Shown here: positions 8,995 to 18,225 of the stretch, one piece after another
How positions within the stretch are numbered: position 1 is the stretch's first letter
Layout: every line of letters starts with the position of its first letter
Source: Marinobacterium stanieri
GTDB lineage: Bacteria > Pseudomonadota > Gammaproteobacteria > Pseudomonadales > Balneatricaceae
DNA length: 64,000 bases
Direction of reading: 5' to 3'
Assembly: GCF_900155945.1 (NCBI RefSeq)
Contig: NZ_FTMN01000012.1
Coordinates: 1-64,000 of the forward strand
Notes under the pieces: generated by a model
What the model was told of the DNA's origin: nothing
Seen by the model: the letters and a program-made list of their open reading frames with translations, nothing else
Databases searched by the model: none
Program-made: the position numbers and the translations under genes

Positions 8995-10482
8995 TCAACC
9001 CGCCCTGAACAGGGACGCCGCCCCGTCATCCGAATGACCCGACGCTTTCTGCGCCGTGACAACTGCTCGACTGACCAGGTCGTTCCGGCTGGCGATACCA
9101 ATATCGTCCGGAATTTTCTGCCCATCGGTGATATAGGTCACCGGCAGCTGTTTTTCCACCGCCAGTGTCAACGCCTCACCCAGACTACCCGATTCATCCG
9201 TTTTACTGAGCACACAGCCGTGCAAGCCTAACGTAGAGTAGTTGTCATAGGCGCTGCGCATCAACTGCTGCTGACTGGAACAGGACAGTACCAGCAGTTT
9301 TTTCAGCCTTAACGTGACGCCTGACAACATCTGCATCTGCAGTTGCCCCTGAGGGTCACTGGCATTCATACCCGCCGTATCGATCAATACCAGGCGCTTG
9401 TTTCGCAAGCTTTGCAGCACTTCTTCCAGACTGTGGCTTTCATCGACCACACGCACCGGTACATCGAGGATACGGCCAAAGGTCTTGAGCTGCTCATGTG
9501 CCGCGATACGGAAGCAGTCCGTGGTTACCAGTGCCAGGCTGGAACTGCCATGCTGGAGCACATGACGCGCTGCCAGCTTGCCGATGGTGGTGGTTTTGCC
9601 CACCCCGGTGGGACCGACAAAGGCGATCATGCCACCGCGCTCAATCATCTCTTCGCCCAATACCGGCAAGGCGTCCGACAACCTCGACAAGGCATTACGC
9701 CAGGCCTTGTCCGGTGACAGGTCCGGCTCGACGCCACTCATCAGCTGGCGCACCAGCGCCTGGCCCAAACCCAGCTGCTGCAGTCGGCGTACAACCAGAT
9801 TATCCGCACCTGCCGTGTCTGGTTGAGAGGAGTACACAGGATTTTGCGCTGGCGCGGGGGTGGGTTGTGCATTTTGCTGGAGCAGAGAGCGCAGCTCCTG
9901 AATCTCGTGCTGCATGCTTTGCAACAGGCTGTCATCACCGATAGATGCCGTGTCCTGATGCGGCGGCTCATCCATCGGCAAGGATGCCGGCTCACGGGCC
10001 GGCGGCCTGGCGGGCGGGCGCTGTTCTTCCAGCTCGCGACGGCGATTTCGACTGCGCAGCGACTCCAGAATGGAGCGAAGATCTTCATCATCTTCGTCAT
10101 CAATCTGGCGGTTGGCATTGCGGTCTGCGGCCGGAGTAGGCTCCGTCATGCGACGGCTGGCTTCAGCGATACGGGCGCGGGTCTTGTTCAGCTCGGCCTC
10201 AAGGGCCGCATTGCGGCTGGCCTGCTCCGACTGGTGTGAGTGCCCTCCGGTGAGGATACGTACCTGTTCCTCACGACTGGAGCCGCCCGGTTTGGCTGCG
10301 GCAGCGCGGTTACGCTTGAGTTCCGCCTGCGCTGCCTCGTACTCATCTTCACGCGCAGCCACGACCTCCACCCCACCGGCAACGCGATGGTTGGAAATGA
10401 TGACCGCATCGGGTCCGATCTCTTCACGCACCCGGCGCATCGCTTGTCGCATGTCCGGTGCAAAGATGCGTTTGACTTTCAT
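8995..10482 (-). CDS. flhF: SRP-type GTPase FlhF, polar flagellum placement
   Basis: Signal-recognition-particle family GTPase that sets the polar site of flagellar assembly. An N-terminal basic region (MKVKRIFAPDMRQAMRRVREEIG), a long charged and Gln/Pro-rich B domain up to about residue 210, then the NG domain with G1 GPTGVGKTT, the DCFRIAA motif, DTAG (G3) and SKTDES (G4). Length 495 is normal for the polar-flagellate family. It lies immediately upstream of fleN, its usual partner. Confidence 0.95.
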   Translation of the reverse strand: MKVKRIFAPDMRQAMRRVREEIGPDAVIISNHRVAGGVEVVAAREDEYEAAQAELKRNRAAAAKPGGSSREEQVRILTGGHSHQSEQASRNAALEAELNKTRARIAEASRRMTEPTPAADRNANRQIDDEDDEDLRSILESLRSRNRRRELEEQRPPARPPAREPASLPMDEPPHQDTASIGDDSLLQSMQHEIQELRSLLQQNAQPTPAPAQNPVYSSQPDTAGADNLVVRRLQQLGLGQALVRQLMSGVEPDLSPDKAWRNALSRLSDALPVLGEEMIERGGMIAFVGPTGVGKTTTIGKLAARHVLQHGSSSLALVTTDCFRIAAHEQLKTFGRILDVPVRVVDESHSLEEVLQSLRNKRLVLIDTAGMNASDPQGQLQMQMLSGVTLRLKKLLVLSCSSQQQLMRSAYDNYSTLGLHGCVLSKTDESGSLGEALTLAVEKQLPVTYITDGQKIPDDIGIASRNDLVSRAVVTAQKASGHSDDGAASLFRAG

Positions 10483-10515
10483 ATGCTTCCCTTATCGGCA
10501 GCCAGTCGCCAAACC

Positions 10516-12627
10516 CTAGCCATTTTGTCCACCTACTGTGGCCACGATGGTGACTTTCTTGTTTTCAGGGATCTCCTGATAGGAGAGTACATGAATTTGG
10601 TGCTCACCATAACGCACAAATTTCGCCATCAGGGGACGCACCGGGGCCGCAACCAGCAGTACCGACGGCTTGCCTGCCATCTCCTGCCGTTGCGCTGTTT
10701 CAGCTAGGGATTTCTGCAGACGCTCAGCCATACCCGGCTCCAGCACCATGCCTTCATCCCCCTGGCCCTGCTGCATGGAGTTGAGCAGCATCTGTTCAAG
10801 TGCCGGTTCAAGGGTTATCACCGGCAGATCAGGATCGGAGCCATTGACGGTCTGAACGATCAGACGCGACAGGGCCACACGTACCGCCGCCGTCAATGCC
10901 AGCGGATCCTGGGTACGCTGCACCGCCTCGGCCAGCGCTTCGGCAATGGAACGGAAATCTTTCAGCGGCACCTGCTCCATCAACAGGTTCTGCAATACCT
11001 TTAACAGCGCACTGATCGACAGCTTCTTCGGAATAAGCTCTTCCACCAGTTTGGGACAGGACTTGGTCAGCAGATCCAGCAACTGCTGCACTTCCTCATG
11101 CCCCAACAGCTCATGCGCATGGTTCTGCATGATCTGGTTGATATGTGTGGCCACAACCGTGCTGGCATCGACCACCGTGTAACCCAGTGTCTGCGCCTGC
11201 TCTTTCTGGTTCTTCTCGATCCAGACCGCATCCAGACCAAACGCCGGATCCTTGACGGCAACACCCTTGAGATCGCCGAACACCTGCCCCGGGTTAATGG
11301 CCAATTCACGGTCAGGGTAGATCTCGGCTTCACCCGCAATCACGCCCATCAGGGTCACGCGGTAAGCCCCGGGCAGCAGATCCAGGTTGTCGCGGATATG
11401 CACCGAAGGCACCAGGAAGCCCAGATCCTGTGACAGTTTTTTGCGTACCCCTTTGATACGACCAAGCAGTTGACCACCCTGCATTTTGTCCACCATGGGA
11501 ATCAGCCGGTAACCCACCTCCAGGCCAATCATGTCCACCGGCATGACATCATCCCAGCCCAGTTCGCGCTGCTCTTCAGCAGGCTGTTCGGTTTCAACCG
11601 TCTGTTCCTGTTCTGCCGCTTCCGCAGCTGCCGCCTGGCGCTGCATTTCACGGCGATGAATCCACCAGGCACCACCGGCTGCCAGCGCTGCCAGGCCGAT
11701 AAAGGCGATGTGCGGCATGCCGGGCACAATGCCCATGATAAACAGTATGGCAGCCGCCACGCTGAGCGCACGCGGGGAGGCAAACATCTGGCGGAACACC
11801 TGGGCACCCATCGCTTCGGACGAGTTGGCTCGGGTCACCATCACCGCCGCCGCAGTAGACAGCAACAGAGACGGAATCTGTGCAACCAGGCCATCACCGA
11901 TGGTCAGCAGCGAGTAGTACTGCAGTGCCATATCAAAGCTGAGGCCGTGCTGAACCATGCCGATACCCAGACCGCCCAGCAGGTTGATCACCAGGATCAA
12001 AATACCGGCCACGGCATCACCGCGCACGAACTTGGACGCACCGTCCATGGCACCGTAGAAGTCGGCTTCCTGAGTTACTTCCTGACGCCGGGAGCGTGCT
12101 TCATCCTGATTGATCAGGCCTGCATTCAAGTCTGCATCTATGGCCATCTGCTTGCCGGGCATGGCATCGAGGGTAAAGCGGGCACTTACTTCGGAGATAC
12201 GGCCGGCACCCTTGGTCACAACCACGAAGTTGATGATGACCAGAATCAGGAACACCACGATACCGACCACATAGTTGCCGCCCACAACTACATCACCGAA
12301 GGCTTCGATCACCTTACCGGCTGCATCACCGCCCTCATGACCAAACAGCAGCACCACACGGGTCGAGGCCACGTTAAGCGCCAGTCGCAACAGCGTTGCC
12401 GCCAGCAGGATGGTGGGGAAAACGGCGAAGTCCAGCGGCCTCAGGGCATAGATGCTGACCAGCAGCACCACAATCGACAGCGCGATATTGAAGGTAAAGA
12501 ACACGTCCAGCAGAAAGGGCGGCATGGGCAGGGTGACCATGCCCAGAATAACCAGCAGCAGCAGCGGAATACCCAGATTCCCCTGTGTCAGGCCACGGAC
12601 ATTGTTCAGGATAACCTCGCGCTCCAC
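10516..12627 (-). CDS. flhA: Flagellar export gate protein FlhA (GTG start)
   Basis: Largest inner-membrane component of the flagellar type III export gate, 703 residues. About eight N-terminal TM helices with the conserved FHIPEP loop region (SARFTLDAMPGKQMAIDADLNAG), followed by a cytoplasmic domain forming the nonameric ring. Translation appears to start at GTG 12627, preceded by a GGGAGGGG site; no in-frame ATG lies upstream. It is separated from flhB by 145 bases that contain a sigma-54 promoter candidate, so it probably begins a transcript flhA-flhF-fleN-fliA. Confidence 0.96.
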   Translation of the reverse strand: MEREVILNNVRGLTQGNLGIPLLLLVILGMVTLPMPPFLLDVFFTFNIALSIVVLLVSIYALRPLDFAVFPTILLAATLLRLALNVASTRVVLLFGHEGGDAAGKVIEAFGDVVVGGNYVVGIVVFLILVIINFVVVTKGAGRISEVSARFTLDAMPGKQMAIDADLNAGLINQDEARSRRQEVTQEADFYGAMDGASKFVRGDAVAGILILVINLLGGLGIGMVQHGLSFDMALQYYSLLTIGDGLVAQIPSLLLSTAAAVMVTRANSSEAMGAQVFRQMFASPRALSVAAAILFIMGIVPGMPHIAFIGLAALAAGGAWWIHRREMQRQAAAAEAAEQEQTVETEQPAEEQRELGWDDVMPVDMIGLEVGYRLIPMVDKMQGGQLLGRIKGVRKKLSQDLGFLVPSVHIRDNLDLLPGAYRVTLMGVIAGEAEIYPDRELAINPGQVFGDLKGVAVKDPAFGLDAVWIEKNQKEQAQTLGYTVVDASTVVATHINQIMQNHAHELLGHEEVQQLLDLLTKSCPKLVEELIPKKLSISALLKVLQNLLMEQVPLKDFRSIAEALAEAVQRTQDPLALTAAVRVALSRLIVQTVNGSDPDLPVITLEPALEQMLLNSMQQGQGDEGMVLEPGMAERLQKSLAETAQRQEMAGKPSVLLVAAPVRPLMAKFVRYGEHQIHVLSYQEIPENKKVTIVATVGGQNG

Positions 12628-12752
12628 TTCCCCTCCCGAGCGTCAAAAAAACGACAGATGTAGCCTTGATGGCAGCTTAAACAAACTGCCAAGGATAATA
12701 ATGGGTGATAATGATGTTTTTCTGACGATTAACCGACACCCAGCAGGGTATT

Positions 12753-12769
12753 ATGCAAGATTCCAGCCA
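12753..12769 (-). promoter_or_regulatory. Sigma-54 (-24/-12) promoter candidate for flhA
   Basis: Minus-strand sequence TGGCTGGAATCTTGCAT has the invariant GG and GC elements exactly 10 bases apart and matches TGGCAC-G-N4-TTGCA apart from two positions. It begins four bases past the flhB stop and predicts a start near 12743, giving a leader of about 116 bases before the flhA GTG. A degenerate FleQ-like sequence (GTCGTTTTTTTGAC, 12642-12655) lies in that leader. Confidence 0.65.
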
Positions 12770-12772
12770 GAT

Positions 12773-13921
12773 TTACTCGGATTCCGGGTCGGCACGCAGG
12801 TCTTCAGGAATTTCGAAGTCATCTTCATGCAGCGGCTTCGGCGCTTCTTCCAGGTGCTGGCGTGAACGTTTGAGCTGAAACACATAAGCCAATACCTGGG
12901 CCACGGACTTGTAGAGGCCCGCCGGAATCTCATCACCGATCTCGCTGTTATGATAGAGCGCCCGCGCCAGTGCTGGAGCCGAAAGCAGGGGCACATCGTG
13001 AGCTTCGGCAACTTCACGAATTTTAAGCGCCACAAAATCTGCGCCCTTGGCAATGACACGCGGGGCACCACCACCCTGCTGGTCATATTTCAGCGCTACA
13101 GCGTAGTGGGTGGGGTTGGTAATCACCACATCCGCTTCGGGCACTTCCGACATCATCTTGCGCTGGGCGATTTCACGCTGCAGCTGACGAATACGGCCTT
13201 TCACCTCGGGCTTACCCTCGGTGTTTTTCATCTCGTCCTTCACTTCCTGCATCGTCATCTTCAGCTTCTTGTTGTAGTCATACAGCTGAAAAGGCACGTC
13301 CACCAGGGAGATGATGATGAGAGATAGACTCATGACCAGAAAGGACCAGCCGAGGATCTGCAGCGAGTGCGCAACTGCCGGCTCCACGGCTTCACGGGCC
13401 AGCGCGATCAGGTCAGGCCGGTCCAGCCAGAGCACCATGATGGCAAAGGACCCGACCAGCAGAAACTTGGCAAGCCCCTTCCCCAGCTCCATCAGTGCCT
13501 TGAGAGAAAACATGCGCTTGAGACCACTGAGCGGATTGATGCGACTGCCTTTGGGCTGAAGCGCCTGCCCACTGAAATTCCAGCCGCCCAAGGCAATCGG
13601 GGTCAGGAGCGCCGCCAGCAAGGTGAGCAGGAAAAACCCCCAAAGACTGAAGAAGCCTTCGTAAAGGGCTTCTCCGAGATGGGTAAACATGCGCGAGGTA
13701 TCAAACACATCCTGCCGGTCCAGGGTGAAGCTTTCTCGCATCACGCTCATCATGGTAAACGCCACATCTTCGCCAAACAGCAATCCTGCAGCCGCTGCAG
13801 ACAGCAGCAAGGCGGTTGAGCCCAGTTCACGAGAGCGCGGAATATCGCCTTTTTCACGCGCCTCTCGCAGGCGCTTCTCCGTTGGCTCTTCTGACTTTTC
13901 CTGACCTGTCTCTTCTGCCAT
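12773..13921 (-). CDS. flhB: Flagellar export switch protein FlhB
   Basis: Export-gate subunit controlling the change from rod/hook to filament substrates. Starts MAEETGQEKSEEPTEKRLRE, has four TM helices between about 35 and 215, and a cytoplasmic domain with the autocleavage motif NPTH (N269-P270). 382 residues, slightly extended at the C terminus. It follows fliR by one base (fliR stop at 13923). Confidence 0.96.
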   Translation of the reverse strand: MAEETGQEKSEEPTEKRLREAREKGDIPRSRELGSTALLLSAAAAGLLFGEDVAFTMMSVMRESFTLDRQDVFDTSRMFTHLGEALYEGFFSLWGFFLLTLLAALLTPIALGGWNFSGQALQPKGSRINPLSGLKRMFSLKALMELGKGLAKFLLVGSFAIMVLWLDRPDLIALAREAVEPAVAHSLQILGWSFLVMSLSLIIISLVDVPFQLYDYNKKLKMTMQEVKDEMKNTEGKPEVKGRIRQLQREIAQRKMMSEVPEADVVITNPTHYAVALKYDQQGGGAPRVIAKGADFVALKIREVAEAHDVPLLSAPALARALYHNSEIGDEIPAGLYKSVAQVLAYVFQLKRSRQHLEEAPKPLHEDDFEIPEDLRADPESE

Positions 13922-13922
13922 C

Positions 13923-14702
13923 TCAGCGCCCTGCCTTCAGCAATTGCGAGATATTTTCCAGCGCCTCAGCCGAGAACGTCTGGTAGTGGCTGAAGAAGCC
14001 GGACAGACTGGCCCAGACAATGAACAGGCCCATCAACATGGTGAAGGGAAAGCCGATGGCGAATATGTTCAGCTGGGGCGCCGCCTTGGTCATGATGCCA
14101 AAGGCAAAGTTCACCACCAGCAGCGCGGTGACTGCAGGCAAGGCCATCAGCAAAGCAGCCATGAACAGCCAGCCACCCGACAGGGCGACTTCCCAGAGGG
14201 TAATACGACTGACACCATCCAGCCCGACCGGCACCACATGGAAACTTTCCACCATGATCTCAATCAGCACCAGGTGGCCATCCATGCCCAGAAACAGCAA
14301 CATCACCAGCATCAGATAGATCTGCGAAATAATCACTACATTGACGCCGTTGGCGGGGTCGGTCATGGAGGCAAAGCCCAGACCCATCTGCATCGCCATG
14401 ATCTGGCCACCCGCAACAAAGCTCTGCAATAAAATAGTGGCAGCAAAGCCCAGCAAGCTGCCCAACACCACCTGCTGAGCAATAATGACCCAGCTTTGCA
14501 GTGAAATGGGATCAAATACCGGCATCGGCGGCAGGGAAGGCAGGATCAGGATAGTGACGATCAGCGCCAGCCCCAGACGAATACGGGCCGGCAACATCTG
14601 GGTGCCCACAATGGGCATGGCCATGAAAAAGGACATCACGCGGAACAGCGGCCACAAAAAACCACTGACCCACTGTTCAATCTGCATCAGGCCAATATCC
14701 AT
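13923..14702 (-). CDS. fliR: Flagellar export gate protein FliR
   Basis: 259-residue polytopic protein with about six TM helices (e.g. FLWPLFRVMSFFMAMPIVG and LPAVTALLVVNFAFGIMTK), the FliR/SctT family pattern PARIRLGLAL. Forms the FliPQR channel. Seven bases from fliQ and almost touching flhB, in the standard fliPQR-flhB order. Confidence 0.95.
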   Translation of the reverse strand: MDIGLMQIEQWVSGFLWPLFRVMSFFMAMPIVGTQMLPARIRLGLALIVTILILPSLPPMPVFDPISLQSWVIIAQQVVLGSLLGFAATILLQSFVAGGQIMAMQMGLGFASMTDPANGVNVVIISQIYLMLVMLLFLGMDGHLVLIEIMVESFHVVPVGLDGVSRITLWEVALSGGWLFMAALLMALPAVTALLVVNFAFGIMTKAAPQLNIFAIGFPFTMLMGLFIVWASLSGFFSHYQTFSAEALENISQLLKAGR

Positions 14703-14709
14703 GTCAGGC

Positions 14710-14979
14710 CTAGGAGATCAAACGCGGGATATTGAGGAACATATAGTTGAACAGGTCCGATATCTTGGTCACGATCCATGGACCTGCCCACATAACGGCC
14801 AGCAGCGTCACGATAAGACGTGGCAAAAAGCTGAGGGTCTGCTCGTTGATCTGGGTCGCGGCCTGAAACACGGAAATCATCAGACCCACGGCCAGCGAAG
14901 GCCCGACAATCACGGCAACAATCACCACGATCAACCAGAGCGCCTGGCCAAACAAGTCCAGTATGATGCCCGGATCCAT
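14710..14979 (-). CDS. fliQ: Flagellar export gate protein FliQ
   Basis: 89 residues, two hydrophobic helices (ALWLIVVIVAVIVGPSLAVGL and LIVTLLAVMWAGPWIVTKI) separated by the conserved FQAATQINEQTL segment of the FliQ/SctS family. Part of the FliPQR export pore. Short spacing to fliP (10 bases) and fliR. Confidence 0.95.
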   Translation of the reverse strand: MDPGIILDLFGQALWLIVVIVAVIVGPSLAVGLMISVFQAATQINEQTLSFLPRLIVTLLAVMWAGPWIVTKISDLFNYMFLNIPRLIS

Positions 14980-14989
14980 ATGCCCTCCG

Positions 14990-15727
14990 CTACATTCCGA
15001 AACTGGCGGCCAGGGTACCGATCACCATCGCCCAGCCATCTACCAGTACAAACAACATGATTTTGAATGGCAGCGAGATGATGATGGGAGACAGCATCAT
15101 CATACCCATCGCCATCAGGACACTGGCCACCACCAGGTCGATGACCAGGAACGGAATGAACAGCATAAAGCCGATCTGGAAGGCTGTTTTCAGCTCACTG
15201 GTGACAAACGCCGGTATCAGGATAGTAAAGGGCAGATCTTCGGCATTTTCCACTGGCGGCGTATCCGAAATGCGCATAAACAGATTCAGGTCACTTTCCC
15301 GCGTTTGCCGCAGCATGAACTCATGAAAGGGCACCCCGGCGGCCCGAAATGCATCCTCGGGCCCGATTTCCTCACTCATGTAGGGCTGGACAGCGTTGGC
15401 ATTCACCTCTTCCAGCACCGGCGACATGATGAACAGGGTCAGAAACAGGGAAAGGCCAATGATGATCTGGTTGGACGGTGTTTGCTGCAAACCCAGCGCC
15501 TGCCGGAGGATCGCAAATACGATGATGATACGAGCGAACGAGGTCATCATCATCAACATTGCCGGCAGGAACGTCAGCAACGTCATCAGCGCCAGGATCT
15601 GGATCGTGACGCTGTAGTTGGTGGTACCGTCTTCGCCCGTGACCAGTGTCACGGCCGGTATGCCGGTTTCAGCCCAGGCAGCAGGTGCCAGCAGGCATAG
15701 CAGTGGAATAAGGCCAAGCCATCGCAT
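14990..15727 (-). CDS. fliP: Flagellar export gate protein FliP
   Basis: 245 residues with a cleavable-looking signal peptide ([20 protein letters not shown]), then four TM helices and the FliP signature [18 protein letters not shown] and the C-terminal [16 protein letters not shown] at 15727 shares its A with the fliO stop (TGATG); a TTG one codon earlier is less likely. Forms the FliPQR core. Confidence 0.95.
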   Translation of the reverse strand: MRWLGLIPLLCLLAPAAWAETGIPAVTLVTGEDGTTNYSVTIQILALMTLLTFLPAMLMMMTSFARIIIVFAILRQALGLQQTPSNQIIIGLSLFLTLFIMSPVLEEVNANAVQPYMSEEIGPEDAFRAAGVPFHEFMLRQTRESDLNLFMRISDTPPVENAEDLPFTILIPAFVTSELKTAFQIGFMLFIPFLVIDLVVASVLMAMGMMMLSPIIISLPFKIMLFVLVDGWAMVIGTLAASFGM

Positions 15728-16170
15728 CAACGCTCAGCTCCACGCGACAGAACCTGCTGCAGGCGCTCGGCAAAAGCTGCACCGCGTATTTCTGCGCTGT
15801 CCAACACCGGCTCATCAAACTCGACCAACAGACTGACACGCCCCGGCGCCACGCCCAGCAGCATCTGCTGCTCACCCACCTGTACCAATACAGCACGTTC
15901 ACGCTGCCCCAGCGGCAAGGCGGCCAGAACTTTCATGCCTTGCCCGCCAGCCGGCACGCCATTGACGCGGCGGACCAGCCAGGCCAGCAACAGAATCAAG
16001 CCAACGACCAGCACCAGGCCCATGCCCAGCTGCCCAATGGCACCCCAGGACAGCGGATCCGGCATGGAGGGCCGCGCAGCGGCTGCATTCTTGGCCACAC
16101 CCTCTTCAGCCGCCTGGCTCAGCACCGGCAGCAGACATAACAGGGCACAGCTGATACGGGCAAGAATCAT
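15727..16170 (-). CDS. fliO: Flagellar biosynthesis protein FliO
   Basis: 147 residues: N-terminal signal-like segment ([20 protein letters not shown]), a short periplasmic stretch, one TM helix (about 47-67, [19 protein letters not shown]) and a cytoplasmic tail with the FliO pattern [27 protein letters not shown] (split at 56-87 in family terms). FliO is a chaperone-like factor for FliP assembly. ATGA overlap with fliN. Confidence 0.9.
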   Translation of the reverse strand: MILARISCALLCLLPVLSQAAEEGVAKNAAAARPSMPDPLSWGAIGQLGMGLVLVVGLILLLAWLVRRVNGVPAGGQGMKVLAALPLGQRERAVLVQVGEQQMLLGVAPGRVSLLVEFDEPVLDSAEIRGAAFAERLQQVLSRGAER

Positions 16171-16625
16171 TTCAGACGACGAATCCGTTCCTGAGGGCTG
16201 ATAACATCGGTCAAGCGAATGCCGTAGCGGTCGTTCACCACAACGACTTCACCGTGGGCAATGAGCGTGCCGTTCACCTTCACATCCAGCGGTTCACCGG
16301 CCACACGATCCAGTTCGATCACCGAGCCCTGGCTGAGTTGCAGCAGGTTGCGAATGGCGATTTCGGTGCCGCCCACTTCCATTGTAAGAGTGACCGGAAT
16401 ATCCAGAATGACGTCCAGCTTGGGGTCATTAATGGGCCGGGAATCATCCTTCAGCTCATCCAGCTCAACCCCCTGCGCAGGTGGCGCACTGGGTGCCGCC
16501 TGTCCCTGAACATCATCCAGCAGCGCATCAGCATCGACACCGGCATCGCCGGTCTGCTGCTCAAGTGCCGCAGCCCACTCGTCTGCGAGCGCCTGTTGAT
16601 CCTGATCGTTGTTTTCGTCACTCAC
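16167..16625 (-). CDS. fliN: Flagellar motor switch protein FliN (GTG start)
   Basis: C-ring protein, 152 residues. A disordered acidic N terminus (about 1-70), then a SpoA domain with the FliN pattern DVILDIPVTLTMEVGG and LLQLSQGSVIELDR. Start at GTG 16625 with a GGAGAG site about 8 bases upstream; no nearby in-frame ATG. 21 bases after fliM. Confidence 0.95.
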   Translation of the reverse strand: MSDENNDQDQQALADEWAAALEQQTGDAGVDADALLDDVQGQAAPSAPPAQGVELDELKDDSRPINDPKLDVILDIPVTLTMEVGGTEIAIRNLLQLSQGSVIELDRVAGEPLDVKVNGTLIAHGEVVVVNDRYGIRLTDVISPQERIRRLK

Positions 16626-16646
16626 GTTTTACTCTCCGCGCGCCGG

Positions 16647-17633
16647 TCAGCTATTGCCCGGCTGCTTGATGGTATCTTTGATTTTAACGGCCAGATTGCC
16701 ACGTGAGGTCCCTAATTGACACTCAAACATGGGTACATTGTTGGCCTTGAGCTGCAGGCTGTCCGGCAACTCGATGGGGATAATATCGCCGGCTTCAAAT
16801 TCCATGACATCACGCAACGTCATCTCACGCTCGGCCACACGCAGATCCAGCTCCAGCGTGGCCATCATGATGTCACGCCGCAGGGCTGACAACCAACGCT
16901 CGTCCATCTGCTCTTCGGTGGTTTGCACACCCGATACCAGCAGGTCTCGGATAGGTTCGAGCATGGAATAGGGCATGGTGATATGCAAATCCCCCGAGCC
17001 CCCTTCAAGATCCACCTGGAAAGAACAGACTACGACCACCTCGGTCGGGTTAACCGCATTGGCCATGGCCGGGTTCACTTCGTGCCCCACATGCTCAAAC
17101 TGCAGGTGGGTAACCGGCTTCCAGGCTTCCTGCAAATCCTGGAACAACTGCTGCAGGGTACGGTGCACCACACGGGTCTCGGTGGGTGTAAACTCACGCC
17201 CTTCGATCTTGGCATGGCGGCCATCACCACCGAAGAACTGATCCACCAGTTTGAATACCAGACGGGCATCCATGATGAACAGCGCCGTTCCCCTGAGGGG
17301 ATGTACCTTCACCAGACTCATACTGGTCGGTACATAGAGCGTATGAATGTAATCCCCGTACTTCATGACCTGAATGCCACCCACGGTGACATCAGCGGTA
17401 CGGCGCAGCAGGTTGAACAGGCTGATACGGGTATGGCGGGCAAAACGCTCGTTGATCATTTCGAGCGTAGGCATACGCCCACGCACGATACGCTCGTGAC
17501 TGGCTAGGTCATAGGTGCGAATACCATCGGCATCTTCGCCACCCGCATCATCCTCGGTTTCAACATCTCCGTCGTCGACACCGTGCAGAAGTGCATCGAT
17601 CTCGTCCTGGGAGAGCAGATCCTTGACCGACAT
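16647..17633 (-). CDS. fliM: Flagellar motor switch protein FliM
   Basis: C-ring protein that receives CheY-P. The N-terminal peptide LSQDEIDALLHG is the CheY-binding motif, followed by an acidic linker, the middle CheC-like domain beginning near YDLASHERIVRGRMPTLEMINERF, and a C-terminal SpoA domain that pairs with FliN. 328 residues, standard length. Between fliL and fliN. Confidence 0.96.
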   Translation of the reverse strand: MSVKDLLSQDEIDALLHGVDDGDVETEDDAGGEDADGIRTYDLASHERIVRGRMPTLEMINERFARHTRISLFNLLRRTADVTVGGIQVMKYGDYIHTLYVPTSMSLVKVHPLRGTALFIMDARLVFKLVDQFFGGDGRHAKIEGREFTPTETRVVHRTLQQLFQDLQEAWKPVTHLQFEHVGHEVNPAMANAVNPTEVVVVCSFQVDLEGGSGDLHITMPYSMLEPIRDLLVSGVQTTEEQMDERWLSALRRDIMMATLELDLRVAEREMTLRDVMEFEAGDIIPIELPDSLQLKANNVPMFECQLGTSRGNLAVKIKDTIKQPGNS

Positions 17634-17641
17634 CCGGCCCC

Positions 17642-18151
17642 CTACTGCATCACGAGGTTAGTAAACAGAATCGTTTCGATCCCGGGCTGGCCCATCTTGT
17701 CCTGCATGATCGACTGCACCATGGCGGTCGCTTCAGCACGCAGGGCCTTTTTGCCTTCAATGCTCTGCAGTTCTTCAAAGTTTTGTGTGGAAAACAGGGC
17801 ATTCAGGCGCGACACTATGAGCGGCATATGCTTTTTCAGGGCCTCATCGACCAGCGGATCACGACTCTTGGCCTCAACAAAGGCCTGCATGTAATGGCGT
17901 TTGTTGTCAGCGGACTGCAACGTCGCGACAAAGGAAGGCTTACCCTCGAGGGTACGAATCTTGGTATAAATGGCTTCACGCTGAACCGGCTCGGCACTGG
18001 CCTCGGCGGCCGCCTCTTCCTCACCGGGCATCAGGAAAAAGTATGCTGCCCCTGCACCACCGCCCAGCAGCAATACAGCCCCCAGAACGATCAGGATAAT
18101 AAGCTTTTTCTTTGAACCCTTGCCTTCTTCAGGCGCTTCATTGTCTGCCAT
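17642..18151 (-). CDS. fliL: Flagellar basal body-associated protein FliL
   Basis: 169 residues with a lysine-rich cytoplasmic N terminus, one TM helix (about 17-37, LIILIVLGAVLLLGGGAGAAY) and a periplasmic stomatin-like domain (IYTKIRTLEGKPSFVATLQ...). FliL surrounds and stabilises stators. First gene of the tight fliLMNOPQR-flhB run, 74 bases after fliK. Confidence 0.93.
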   Translation of the reverse strand: MADNEAPEEGKGSKKKLIILIVLGAVLLLGGGAGAAYFFLMPGEEEAAAEASAEPVQREAIYTKIRTLEGKPSFVATLQSADNKRHYMQAFVEAKSRDPLVDEALKKHMPLIVSRLNALFSTQNFEELQSIEGKKALRAEATAMVQSIMQDKMGQPGIETILFTNLVMQ

Positions 18152-18176
18152 TCATGCCTCCGTAAAACTGTGCCTT

Positions 18177-18196
18177 ATCCCTGATAACAGGGTAAT
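18177..18196. other. Small inverted repeat in the fliK-fliL gap
   Basis: The sequence TTATCCCTGATAACAGGGTAA can form a short hairpin (CCCTG/CAGGG arms, ATAA loop) in the 74-base gap upstream of fliL. No T-run follows on the minus strand, so it is unlikely to be a strong terminator; it may affect message processing. I see no good sigma-54 element in this gap. Confidence 0.35.
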
Positions 18197-18225
18197 ATAA
18201 CACACTGTTTTTGGGGCTGAAGACT

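Noticed and set aside
11470-12663. 397-codon open frame antisense to flhA
   Set aside because: Shadow rich in His and Gln; lies wholly over flhA.
12661-12690. GGCAG/CTGCC hairpin upstream of flhA as flhB terminator
   Set aside because: Long loop, five-pair stem and no T-run on the minus strand.
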